From the NCBI GenBank assembly GCA_016630955.3, contig CM049986.1:2790001-2854000 (forward strand): a DNA stretch of 64,000 bases, given 5' to 3'. This DNA is from Didymella arachidicola (lineage: Eukaryota; Ascomycota; Dothideomycetes; Pleosporales; Didymellaceae). The notes beneath the pieces were generated by a model. That model was not told the origin of the DNA and ran no database searches. It saw only the letters and a list, made by a program, of their open reading frames with translations. The position numbers and the translations under genes are program-made. Positions 22,276-32,026 of the stretch are shown here, piece after piece. Position 1 is the stretch's first letter. The number at the start of each line of letters is the position of its first letter.

Positions 22276-24063
22276 TTAAAATGTCCCCGTCATCCCCCAC
22301 TCCATACCCTCTCCGACGTCGCGTACCTCCCCAGCCGCCTTCTCTATCATACGAACTGGACTGCTGCTTATCCGCTGCGCACTTTGAAGCTGATCTTGCT
22401 CCTTGCCTCGTATGAGTCGATCGAGCTGTTGCATGTACGCGACATCCTCTGCGGGTATTGGTCGGCCAGACGTCCTATGTAGGTAAGTCTGGCGCTGCTG
22501 ATAGTGAAGTTTCAGCTGGTCCAGATCCTCGTCAGCGTTCCTGATGCAAGATTCGCGGTCGACTGCGCCCGTCTCATTGAACGTATCGTACACCCGCGCT
22601 CGCTGTGCGTAGTAGTGCTTCTTGACTGTGTTTACGCCAATGTTCCATTCGTACTCGTTTTGCAGCCTCAGCTTGATGTCCTCGAAGCTCGCCTGTGCCG
22701 TGTCGTACCAGACGCAGATGCACGCCTTCAAGAACCCTCGGTGCTCGGTTGGCTCGTTGTTTGCCCTTCGACGGCGGACTGTTCCTGCGACATCGTGACC
22801 AGCCGCGATCGAGTAGACGTGCACGCCGTTGATGGTGTTGTACCTGTGACCGAGCTGCTTGCCGCGGATTGCGACCCTACCGCCGGGTTCTTCGATGTCT
22901 GCTTCGGGCTTCAGGCCGTACTTCCTTGCCAGTTTCTCAAGGTACAGGATGTGTCGCTTGCGCACAGTGTCTTCAGTGAGGGTTCTCTCGTCTGGGAACT
23001 GAATCTTGTACCGTCTTAGAGTCTCGCTGTACGCAAGCTCGAGGTCGTCGCACAGCCATATGAGGAAACTGGCGCGGTAATCAATATCTTCATCGTACGG
23101 GCGGCTGTTAGGCTTTGGTTCTGGCGGCTCGCCTGATGTGAGGTCAGTTCGAGCTGGCATGTCGATTACCTTGATGGTGCGATACTTGAAGTCGCGGATA
23201 TCGATTTGTTTTGGGCCAAATCCGTCCCTGTCAGCTGAGACTACTGGACCCTTTGGAGATAGCCTGAAACGCTTTGGAGCCGGTGCTCGAGGTGCTGCAG
23301 AGATGCGCTGACGGTAAGCAATTGAGCCTAGGCTGTTCCGGTGAGGCGGTTCGTTTGACACATGTACAGGGTCCCAAGCATGCCTGGAAGCGACTCCAGG
23401 GCCTTGCTGACTGCATGGCATGCGCCTAATATACGAACCAAGCTCATCTGGCCCTATCGTCAGTATCGGGTATGCTGTCTGACTTGGCTGCGTGCCAGAT
23501 GGACCAGATCCATCGCGTTGAGAGACATCAGTGTCCAGGCCATCCGAATCTTCGACTGGTGTGTACGGAGACCTGTAGGAAGGCGTGGAATCCGGCCTCT
23601 TCGTCACAGTCAGCCCGTGAGCATACGATGACACAGGGGTCTTGGCCGGGTGCCGTATCGGTAGCGCTTCGTGCCGGATCTCGTTGTGGGACCCTGCGTC
23701 AGGGGCATGTGTTGCACCGATGTCCTCGCGACGGAGGTCCTCGAAGTCAACCATGTCTTCGTCATCACTGTTCGAGACCTTGACAACACCAGTAGAGAGG
23801 GACATGGGAGATGAGGCGAGGCAAGCACTATCGTGAGTAGTCTTTGGGGTACCCATGTCGTTCGCTCGAGGGTTGTGTCGAGATTCAGGAACAGGAGAGA
23901 CGACGTCGGCAGAATGTTGCTTAGTGCTGTCTGTGCCATGGCTGCTCACTGCTGGCTGGGGAGACCGCGAAAGTTGGAGTAGAACATCGGCAGCATCAGA
24001 GTGCGAACTTGCGGAAGCTGGAGAATAAGAATGCGACGAGACAGCTGGCGAAGGTGTACGCAT
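22276..24063 (-). CDS. Hypothetical protein, probably nuclear
   Basis: Single exon, 595 aa. The first 300 residues are Ser/Pro-rich and disordered with an acidic patch (NSDDEDMVDFEDL) and a short basic motif (APKRFRLSPKG). The last 290 residues look folded, with two helical repeats of similar shape: one around RASFLIWLCDDLELAYSE and a second around KACICVWYDTAQASFEDI, each followed by a segment ending in VRKRH / VKKHY. The repeated pattern resembles small helix-turn-helix units, which is inference only. A final 40 residues are Gln/Arg-rich. I do not recognise the family. Confidence 0.7.
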   Translation of the reverse strand: MRTPSPAVSSHSYSPASASSHSDAADVLLQLSRSPQPAVSSHGTDSTKQHSADVVSPVPESRHNPRANDMGTPKTTHDSACLASSPMSLSTGVVKVSNSDDEDMVDFEDLRREDIGATHAPDAGSHNEIRHEALPIRHPAKTPVSSYAHGLTVTKRPDSTPSYRSPYTPVEDSDGLDTDVSQRDGSGPSGTQPSQTAYPILTIGPDELGSYIRRMPCSQQGPGVASRHAWDPVHVSNEPPHRNSLGSIAYRQRISAAPRAPAPKRFRLSPKGPVVSADRDGFGPKQIDIRDFKYRTIKVIDMPARTDLTSGEPPEPKPNSRPYDEDIDYRASFLIWLCDDLELAYSETLRRYKIQFPDERTLTEDTVRKRHILYLEKLARKYGLKPEADIEEPGGRVAIRGKQLGHRYNTINGVHVYSIAAGHDVAGTVRRRRANNEPTEHRGFLKACICVWYDTAQASFEDIKLRLQNEYEWNIGVNTVKKHYYAQRARVYDTFNETGAVDRESCIRNADEDLDQLKLHYQQRQTYLHRTSGRPIPAEDVAYMQQLDRLIRGKEQDQLQSAQRISSSPVRMIEKAAGEVRDVGEGMEWGMTGTF

Positions 24064-24663
24064 GTTGAGTCGAGTGTTTTGCAGTGGGTGTGCGTGGAAG
24101 TTTCGAGGCTAGGTATATACCAGGTATGACAGGACTTGCACCTTCACTTGGGCCCGTTTGTACCGACGTTGGTTCTGACCCTTCACTTCCAGGCACGCAT
24201 TACAAGACTTGTCTCCGATATCTCCGAAGCACGAAGTGAAAGCAATGACTTTCCACACAGCGACGTCAGTCAACGGACGTGATGGATTGCCTTTCACGCC
24301 ACGGTGGCTTAGAGGTCGTGTTGTAAGAGTTTTGCTGGGTTTAAATCCATACGGTGTCTTTAGGCATGGTTAGTCTATCCAAAATGCCTTGCTACTCTTT
24401 CTTTACTCACGTATTGAAACTCGCTGTGCGTTGGAACTCGTCTTACTCTCCCCACTCTGCTCTGCGCTTTGTGTGTCAAGAGTCCTTGGTTCCAGCTACT
24501 TTCTCTCCGACCTTGTCTTCCTTCACCACGGGACGCTGAGATGAGGGGCGTGTAGTGTATATTCTGCGACTGTGATGGAATGAGAATAACAAGCTCACTT
24601 GCAGACAAGGCACACAAGAGGAATAAAAGAATACTGTCATTGTCCATCTCCTCGAATTCTTTA
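24064..24663. other. Intergenic region
   Basis: 600 bases between a minus-strand start and the RSC-like gene stop. No gene or repeat is supported. Confidence 0.4.
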
Positions 24664-27363
24664 CTATACTTGGATCTTCTCCTCTAGCCGGGCCGTCATG
24701 CCCGTGACAGGAACTCTCTGCATCTTCTCCCTCCGCGCGGCATTACTCGTCCGCTGCTTCGCGCGCTGGAGCGCTACACCCTGCAGATCCACCAACTCAT
24801 TCACAACCTTCCCCACACCATCGTCGCTCTCGCCGAACAGCGCGCCGAGTTCCTCCCTCGTCGCGGCGGCGAGCTGGTCCTGGAGCGCGGTGAGCGCCCT
24901 GGTGCGCAAGTCGACGATGGCCTTGTCTGTCTTGTCCTCTTCGGTCCGCGCTTTCTTGGCTGTTTCACGGCCAGACGCGTCTTCTGGGTCTGCGCGCCGC
25001 TTCTCGGCCTTTGCGGACTCGCGGCGTGCGCGGGCGGCGAGGTAGGCGGGCGAGTGGCCGAGGACGCGGCCGTCTTTGGCCAGGGGCTGGGAGACGTTGA
25101 GAGGGGGCGCGGTGAAGAAGAGCACGCGGCCCTTTTCGTCGGTCTGGAATTGCTCGCGGATGTCCTGGGGGATGCTTGCGTTGGCGTGGTCGTTTAGCGT
25201 GTAGACTTCCACCGGCGGCGGGGCTTTGTAGCCTGGCGGTGGCTGCGCATAGGGCTGTTGATACCCCGGCGCTGGACGTGGCGTCTGGTACTGCATGGGG
25301 GCCGTGGGCTGTGGTGTGAAGGGGACGTGGGGTGTGATGGGTTGGTAAGCAGGAGCCTGGGGCGGCTGGTGGACATGGGGCGCGGGTGACTGAGAGTGAT
25401 ACTGGCCAGGATGGGCGGGTGTGTAGGCGGAGGACATGTTGTGGTGGTGTGGCGTGGGCGCGGGCATGGGTGCGGGCGCGGGCGCCTGTGCGATGGGGTA
25501 GTTTGACGAGGCAGCGCCATAGCTGCTCGAGTCCTGTCGCGGCAGGCTGGGGGTGGGCAAGGCGGGCGCTGGCGGGGGTGTCGGCGGGGGCGGCGGTGTT
25601 GGCTCTGGCGGTGGTGAGTCTTTGGGATCACGTGGGCGGCAGTGGACTGCGCCAATCTTGGGAGGCGCGTTCTCGGCGCCCCACTCGGGCTTGGGCAGGT
25701 CGTCCGTCTCCTTCTGGTCGTCCTTGAGCAGGTAGGCGATGGGGCTGGGGACCTTTTTGAGCTTCTTCTGCGAGTCGAACAGGTCCATGACGTAGTCCTT
25801 GTCGCGGACTTCGTCGGGCAGGCAGCTGGCCCACGTCTTGATCTTGTTGAGCTTGTGGTTCTCCTCGTTGTAGCGGGCCTCGCAGACGTAGATCTCCTTG
25901 TCGGGGGGGAAGTCGCGCGGGCGGCCCTTGTTGTAGCGGGTGATGAACATGACAAAGCAGCGGTCGACGACCTCGTCGATGCGGTGGTCGCGGTACTGGC
26001 CCGTCTTGACGACCTCGTTCTCGAAGAAGTGGCGGTCGAAGCGGTGGATGGTCTGCTCCGGGCGGTAGTACCAGCAGGCGTTGACCCACTGGCCGCCGTC
26101 GGCGTCCTGCCAGTTGCGGTAGATCTGGGCGACGATGGGCTTGGTCAGGTCGTTTGCGTTCTGGATGTGGACCCAGTCGCCGACCTTCCACAGCTCGCCG
26201 TTGTGCAGGATGCCGTTGGGCATGGGGATGCGGCCCTCGTCCATGACGAAGTCGGAGTCGGGCTTCTCCTTCTCGGCCTTGGCGACCTTGCGCGACTCCT
26301 TCTGCAGGTGCACGGCGTCCTGGTAGATCTGGCTGTCCTCCTCGTTGTACTGCTTGGCGTTGTCGAACATGAGCTCGACGTCGACCATGAAGTGGTCGAC
26401 CGACGTGTACTTTTTGCGCTTGAGCTTGCGCTTGAGGATGTCCATGGCCATCGGGGTGCGGATCTCGGCGTGGTACTCGGGCATGACGGCCTTGTCCGGG
26501 ACGCGCTCGAAGGCGCTGACCATGAGCTTGTTGGCCTTGTTGCGGGGCTTGCGGATGGCCTTCATGATGGCCTTGATGCGCGCCTCCATGGGCGTGTCGA
26601 CGCGCGGGGGGCGGCCGCGCTTCTTGCGCGACTCGGGGTCGTCGTTCTTCTCGCGCTCCTCTCTGGCCCGCGCGCCGCCCTCGCGCTTCGCGATGGCTGC
26701 CGTGGACCGGGGCCCGCCGCGCCGCCGCTTGCGCTTGCCGTCGCCGTCGTCGTCGTCGTCTTCTTCCTCGAGCTCGAGCTCTTCCTCGTCGTCGTCTTCC
26801 TCCTCGTCGTCGTCGTCGTCGGCCAGCAGCGGGTCTTGTTCGGGGATCTCGCCGAGGTAGGGCAGCTCGGCGGCCTTGTCGGTGACGGTGCCGTCGGCGA
26901 CCAGGCGCTGCAGCTCTGCGAGGATGACCTTCTTCAGGTCGAGGGCGTCGACGTAGGCCTGCGAGTCCTGGCGGTTGTAGACCTGGGCGTTGTGGGGGAT
27001 CAGGGCCAGGTCGCGCACAAACTCGGAGAAGCTCTTGTAGTCGTTGGCGGCGACGCGGCTCTTGACGGTGCTGAGGGCCATGGGCTCCTTGATGATGTCG
27101 TAGTAGTCGGGGACGGCGCGCTTGTTGACCTTGCGCTGGAAGAGCTTGGTCGGGTCGTAGCCACTGGGCAGTCAGCATACGTTTTAATACTTGGAGAGCC
27201 GGGAAACGCACTCGTCGTTGCGGAAGTTGTAGATGTTGGCCAGCACCTCGCCCATGGCCTTGAGCTCGCCCGCCGTGACGCTCGACGCCGCGCCATCCAC
27301 GCCCGGGTCGGCCTTTTCCGTCGTCGGCACCGGCGTCGAGCTCTGCGCGCGTGCGGACGCCAT
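24664..27363 (-). CDS. RSC1: RSC1/RSC2-like protein: two bromodomains and a BAH domain
   Basis: Two exons (27363-27212, 27163-24664) give 883 aa. Order: bromodomain 1 at about residues 30-135, completed across the splice (YNFRND then DGYDPTKLFQRKVNK); a long Asp/Glu tract near 170-195; an AT-hook-like KRGRPPR near 230; bromodomain 2 at about 243-340; a BAH domain at about 370-510 (WKVGDWVHIQN, FVMFITRYNKGRP); then a Pro/Gln/Ala-rich tail and a basic C-terminus. This is the layout of the RSC remodeller subunits Rsc1/Rsc2, which read acetylated nucleosomes. A Met-less frame extends upstream through a 21-bp repeat and is not thought to be coding. Very high G+C at third positions leaves long antisense frames open, which are not genes. 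Confidence 0.9.
27164..27211 (-). other. 48-nt intron inside bromodomain 1 of the RSC-like gene
   Basis: GTGCGT donor, GCTGAC branch-like motif, CCCAG acceptor. Phase 2; gives DGYDPTKLF. Confidence 0.85.
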
Positions 27364-27884
27364 CGCGGGTTGTGTGTGGGATGCGAGTGCGAGTGTGTGG
27401 GATGCGGGTGCGAGTGTGTGGGATGCGGGTGCGAGTGTGTGGGATGCGGGTGCGAGGGTAGGCGTAGAGTGCGCCGAGTGCGACGCCACGGGTCGCGACG
27501 TTGGAGAGACGCGCACCAAATCGTCGCCAGGCACAGTCGCGACAAGAGCGGGCCCGAGCGCTGCAGGGGATGCTAGCTTCCGCCGTTGACCCACCGCCTG
27601 CTTCGGGAACATTCACCACGCCGCACGCCGCACGCCGCACGCGCGCCACGTCGGCCAGCCGTCGCGACAGCCACGACGTGGATAGCTAGAATACATTCTG
27701 TTCAGTCTTCACCACACAGCCAATCCTGCTCCTTCCCTTTGTCTCCCCTTGCCCTCACAAGCACTGACTTCCATCTGATCCACCCATTCCATCCCCACCA
27801 CTTCACCCGTAGCTCTCCACGTCGACCCTCTCCACACCTTCCTACCCACCCTTACCTCACTGCACAGAGACCCACTGCACAGAG
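27364..27884. promoter_or_regulatory. Divergent promoter, RSC-like gene / OTU1
   Basis: 521 bases between two starts facing away from each other. It contains the 21-bp minisatellite, short CCGCACG repeats near 27620-27640 and a long pyrimidine-rich tract (about 27715-27870) directly before the OTU1 ATG, a common feature of fungal core promoters. Confidence 0.5.
27372..27455. repeat. 21-bp minisatellite, four copies
   Basis: Four head-to-tail copies of a 21-bp unit (GTGTGTGGGATGCGGGTGCG plus A), the first differing by one base. It lies in the leader or promoter just upstream of the RSC-like start codon, 9 bases from the ATG, and within the divergent promoter shared with OTU1. Confidence 0.9.
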
Positions 27885-28862
27885 ATGCCCATCCGCATCC
27901 GCCTCCAGGCGCCCAACGGCCAGCATACCCTGCAGCTCGACGACGCTGCCGCCGTCTCCGACCTGCTCTCCGCCATCACCGCCGCCACACACCTCCCGCT
28001 GTTCGAGCTCAAATGGAACTTCCCCCCGCAGCCCCTCGACCCCTCGCTGTACGGGCTGTCGACGCTGCTCAAAGACACGGACCTGAAGCTCAACGGCGCC
28101 TCGATCAAGGTCATCGGCCAGGCGACGGGCGACCCTAGCGAGCAGAAAGAGGAGGCCGCCGCCACATCACAATCAGCGCCTCTGTCGTTAAAACGCAAAG
28201 AGCAGCCCGCCCCGAAAGACACCCCCGAGGTCCTTGTCCCCGATCGCGGCGGGACCATGGTCCTGCGCGTCATGCCCGACGACAACTCGTGCATGTTCAG
28301 AGCACTCGGCAGCGCCGTCCTGACAGACACGCTCGACTCCATGACCGAGCTGCGCTCCATGGTCGCCCAGCGCATCCAGCGCGATCCGCTCCTCTACAAC
28401 GAGGCTGTCCTCGGCCGCTCGCCAGACGACTACTGCAAGTGGATCTCCTACTCGGACTCGTGGGGCGGCGGCATCGAGCTGAGCATCCTCTCGCAGGAAT
28501 TCGACATTGAGATTGCCAGCATCGACGTCCAGACCCTGCGCGTAGACCGCTTCAACGAGGGCCGGCCCCGACGCGCCATCCTCGTCTACTCGGGCATCCA
28601 CTACGACACCATCGCCTTTGTCCCCGCCGGCTCGCCGACCTACAGCCCCGAAAACGACATCAAGCTGTTCGACGCAAACGACGACACCATCCTGCAAGCC
28701 GCCCGCGAACTGTGCGCCCAGCTGAAGCAGCAAAAGTACTACACCGACACGCAAAAGTTCGACATCAAATGCAACATGTGCGGCTGGCGCGGCGCCGGCG
28801 AGCGCAGCGCCGTCCATCACGCAGAGCAAACAGGCCACGTCGACTTTGGCGAGGCCGACTAG
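27885..28862 (+). CDS. OTU1: OTU1/YOD1-type deubiquitinase
   Basis: Single exon, 325 aa. An N-terminal ubiquitin-like UBX fold (MPIRIRLQAPNG, residues 1-80) would bind Cdc48/p97. The OTU catalytic domain follows with MPDDNSCMF giving Cys136 and its partner Asp, and GIHYDTI giving His239. A C-terminal C2H2 zinc finger (Cys296, Cys299, His312, His318) completes the YOD1 layout. The family trims ubiquitin chains from substrates handled by Cdc48. Length, domain order and all catalytic residues are intact. Confidence 0.93.
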   Translation: MPIRIRLQAPNGQHTLQLDDAAAVSDLLSAITAATHLPLFELKWNFPPQPLDPSLYGLSTLLKDTDLKLNGASIKVIGQATGDPSEQKEEAAATSQSAPLSLKRKEQPAPKDTPEVLVPDRGGTMVLRVMPDDNSCMFRALGSAVLTDTLDSMTELRSMVAQRIQRDPLLYNEAVLGRSPDDYCKWISYSDSWGGGIELSILSQEFDIEIASIDVQTLRVDRFNEGRPRRAILVYSGIHYDTIAFVPAGSPTYSPENDIKLFDANDDTILQAARELCAQLKQQKYYTDTQKFDIKCNMCGWRGAGERSAVHHAEQTGHVDFGEAD

Positions 28863-29204
28863 AAGCACGGCACCAAGTGGGCCGCCAGAGCAGACTCCCT
28901 GCACGACGTGAACCGCGCCGCCGCCGTCTTCATGCTGGAACTGCGAAGGAGTAATGCCAGAGCCCTGGAGAGGCTCGCCGCGGACATGGCCGAGGCAATG
29001 CGCCGTGTGGATATCAGGGAGCGCGATGCAGAGCGCAATGGCGAGGATTCGGGGACGGAGTGTCCGTAGGATACTATCGAGATGCAGATAGGGAGGCCAA
29101 TAGACGTGACAGACGGCAATGAGAACATGTATATACGACTAGCAAGGGTATCTAATCCAGCAGCAACGCTCAAACACATGACAAGCAGGAACTACGCCCG
29201 TGAC
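28863..29204. other. Convergent intergenic region, OTU1 / caspase-like gene
   Basis: 342 bases between two stop codons. An open frame continues past the OTU1 stop but has no homologous-looking content. It must hold both 3' ends. Confidence 0.4.
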
Positions 29205-30669
29205 CTACGACTCGTGGCTGCGCGATCCGTTCCATGTCGGCGTCAGAGGCGGCGTCGAAGCATCCGTCACCCGCCGCTTCACCGGCGGAAAGTCCATCGC
29301 ATCTCGCGAGCGTTTGCGCGGTGACAACAGCGCCGTCCCCCCATCCACTTGCACACCACCGCCCACCCTCGCAAGCTTCGCCCGCTGCACCGCCTTCTTC
29401 CACTGCCCAAAATAATACGCCGCCAGCGCAACCCGCTCAAACGGCGAGATCTTCGCCGGTCGCATATCCATCCAGTCAATCTTCCGCAGGCCAATCAGCT
29501 GCTTGTTGCCAAACGCCTTGCTCAGCTTCTCCGCAAGATACTCAATCTGCCGCTGCGTCAGCGTCGCGTTGTTGATCGCGAGCCGCAGCGTGAGATAGCC
29601 GCGTGGCTCGAGCTGCACTCGGTGCTGCGTCGCGGACGCGTGGGGCTTGCGCTGCAGCGGCGCGAGCAGGATGTTTTGCTCGTTCGGCAGCCGGAACCAT
29701 AGCTGCGAGGGTGTGTCGTGGCGGCGCGGGTCCATGCAGATCAGGGAGTTGAGGTGGAATGTGGAGAAGGGCTTGTCGTTGTATGTGTCGGCGAGCTGGG
29801 TCAGTTTGTCGATTAGCACGCGGGTGAAGGAGCGGTCGCCGGGGGAAGAGGTGGTCTCGTTGTGTGGACACGCGCTGAGGAGCTCGAATTTCCGCACCGA
29901 CTGCCGGGCTGATTTGGCAATGTTGCTCGAGTAGCATGTGTCCAGTATGGTCAGGACGTCGGCGTCGATTTCTTCGGCTTTGAGAATCTGCTCCACCCTG
30001 TTCCAGTTGGCGTGCGCGTCCTTCTGGAAGCCTATGCCGCGGATAGGAGTCACGGCGGCGGTCAGCTGCAGATACTCTTCTGTCTCGCGCCACACGCCGT
30101 GGCCCGTGTAGTATATGATGATGAGGTTATTCGGTCCATTGTGCTTCTCCGCAAAGGCAGTGACGCACGTGTTGAGCTGCAGCTGAGGCTTGCGCGTTAT
30201 GTTGAGCTCCACGGTCTCGGTCTCGTATCGAAAGCGGTCGCGGAACACCTGCTCGAGCTCGTGTGCCTACATGGTGTCAGCTTGAGAGAGAGGGGGCGTC
30301 GTTGCCACGAACCTCATTCTTGGTGTTCAAATCATCGAGATAGTCTGCCCACCGCACGATGAGTACAGCGACATGGGAGTAGCCCTCGGAAAGCACCATG
30401 TGCTTCGCCATGGCCTCGTCCCACCACATGCGCATGAGCGCGGCCTGCTTCTTGTCGGCGTCATCTTTGGGATTCACTATGCTAGGTTGTAACTGAGCGT
30501 CCGGAGCTGCAAGCTGCTCAGCAGCGGGAGCTACCTCTTCAATAGAGTCGACCCGGAAGTCGGCGTGAGTATGTATGACTTTGTTCGCGAGCGAGTCAAC
30601 GAGCTGAGGGGCCATGGCTATGTCTGCAGCTTTCACGATGCGGGAAGGTGGACCAAGAGTTTGCGACAT
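29205..30669 (-). CDS. Caspase-like (C14-type) protein
   Basis: Two exons (30669-30313, 30266-29205) give 472 aa. After a polar N-terminus of about 95 residues comes a caspase p20-like fold: SHVAVLIVRWADYLDDLN as strand 1 and loop, NLIIIYYTGHG with the catalytic-type His175, and LTILDTCYSS with the catalytic-type Cys230. The 55-residue His-Cys spacing fits clan CD. The C-terminal 150 residues contain a small folded segment and end in a basic, Ser/Thr/Pro-rich tail. It lacks the Pro/Gln-rich prodomain of standard fungal metacaspases and uses Thr where they have Ser or Cys beside the nucleophile, so it looks like a divergent caspase-like branch. Protease activity is inferred. It borders the accessory island. 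Confidence 0.75.
30267..30312 (-). other. 46-nt intron in the caspase-like gene
   Basis: GTTCGT donor (weak consensus), GCTGAC branch-like motif, TAG acceptor. Phase 0; gives NTKNEAHELEQVF, which matches the expected helix after strand 1. Confidence 0.75.
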
Positions 30670-31236
30670 GGCTGACAAACATCAGTGACAAACGTCAGGA
30701 AATGGTGATCCAGGTTTGAGAGTCGCAGCGACCGTCCAAATACACTGGATGGTTCCGCTGCTGTCAGCCCCCATATTGATGGGTTCATGCACACGGCAGA
30801 GTGGTTCACAATTAGCAGCGGCTCACCCCGCCCGCTCGACTGACAGCCTAGCGCGCTTACTCACCCCTGTCCCCTTTCACCGTGGGGGCCAAAAACTATG
30901 CCTGCCGTTTAACTCACTGTCACTTCTTATTTTCTCATGTGATTGTCAATATCGGTAGGACGTCGTGCTTCGAGACCTTGGTCATCAAGTGCTGACAGCG
31001 GGACCTGTGACAGTCTTCACGCTGGGGCCAAAATGGCTTGCATCGCTACCAGTTGTGCAGTATCGTGGCGGCTGTGCATGCTGACCCGCCTACGATGGGG
31101 CCAAAACTCATCGCAGCCCTAGCCATCAGTTGCCTAGGAGGCCTGCAGCAAAAGGCGTGTATAACACCAAGCGCGTCTCCCCAGGGCCACGATCACAAGG
31201 CTATCCGACCAGTGCACCAACGTTGAGGCTACGAAC
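30670..31236. other. Intergenic region at the left border of the accessory island
   Basis: 567 bases between the divergent caspase-like gene and the small gene starting at 31237. It carries a repeated phrase GGGGCCAAAA (30885-30894, 31025-31034, 31095-31104), described as a finding. No gene is supported. Confidence 0.45.
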
Positions 31237-31696
31237 ATGACCACCGACGACTACAGGACAACACCTGCGCAGATGAACGAGTACGAGGACGCGCCTCTGC
31301 AGGCGACCGAGGTCGGTCTCGCCGTGCCCGCCGTGCCACTGAAGCTGATCAATACAGGAGCAGCAAACACAAGAGCTGGAACACGACGAGCACCCACAAA
31401 CCAAGTCAGGAGTCCGCAACGCTCGAGAACAGGTATTGGTGAGTATTGATCGGCCTTGTCTGGGATAAACGCCTTCAACTGACGCATGACAGCAAAATGC
31501 AAAGTATAAAAAGGGCGACATGGTGCACATGTCTGTGATCGCGAATGGCGCACGCAGCAAAGGTGTCTTCAAGATCTATGGCCTTCTGTACAATCCTGCT
31601 GGGTGGGTGGATTACCAGCTGGTGGATGTTTACACAGGACAATTGCATGATCGCGGGAAAGGCTTTCGCGAGAAAGACCTGAAGCTCGGGACATGA
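31237..31696 (+). CDS. Small three-exon gene, 119-aa SH3-like protein
   Basis: Reconstructed exons 31237-31311, 31358-31438 and 31493-31696 give 119 aa. Exon 3 encodes a compact beta-rich module: KYKKGDMVHMSV, GVFKIYGLLYN, GWVDYQLVDVYTGQL and FREKDLKL. The same pattern (K-F/Y-x-x-GD-x-V, YQ-x-x-D-x-x-TG, then a Glu-x-x-Leu end) occurs in the pseudogene at 34.1 kb. The N-terminal 50 residues are polar. Intron 1 has a weak GTCGGT donor and is the least certain part; intron 2 is canonical (GTGAGT, CTGAC, CAG). The module looks like a small SH3/Tudor-type barrel, but its role is unknown. Confidence 0.55.
31312..31357 (+). other. Proposed 46-nt intron 1 of the small SH3-like gene
   Basis: GTCGGT donor, GCTGAT branch-like motif, ACAG acceptor. 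Chosen because it lets three coding blocks join without a stop. The donor is weak. Confidence 0.5.
31439..31492 (+). other. 54-nt intron 2 of the small SH3-like gene
   Basis: GTGAGT donor, AACTGAC branch-like motif, ACAG acceptor, phase 0. Confidence 0.7.
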
Positions 31697-32026
31697 GGCG
31701 CAGCGTCAGAGCGGGACGGTTGTGGCAGTGTCACTGCTCAATGCAGCTGAGGCTGATGATCGCCCAATGAAGTTCTGATGTTGAGGGCGCCCTGGGGCTG
31801 GGTGCATCAAGGGCACGGTCAGGATCTTGGATGATCTCTTCTTCTCCGCTTCTTTAATCGCTGCCTGGAGATTGTAAATGTACTTGACCCGCCACACCTT
31901 GCGTTAAGCCACAGTTTGTTCGTTGCATTGCATCCCAAGGTGTTCTCGTCTGGTTTTGCATCCCGTCTTGCTGCTGGCGTTCCGGTCGTTCTTGCATCCT
32001 TGCTTTGACAGTCTCACCCCGCGAAA
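31697..32026. other. Intergenic region
   Basis: 330 bases between the small gene and the DUF6594 gene. No gene or repeat is seen; presumably the DUF6594 promoter. Confidence 0.4.

Noticed and set aside
25628..27649. Very long open frames on both strands antisense or shifted to the RSC-like gene (over 600 codons)
   Set aside because: The region is extremely rich in G and C at third positions, which removes stops from the other frames. Their proteins are Arg/Pro- or Val/Leu-monotonous and have no domains, while the chosen frame shows two bromodomains and a BAH domain.
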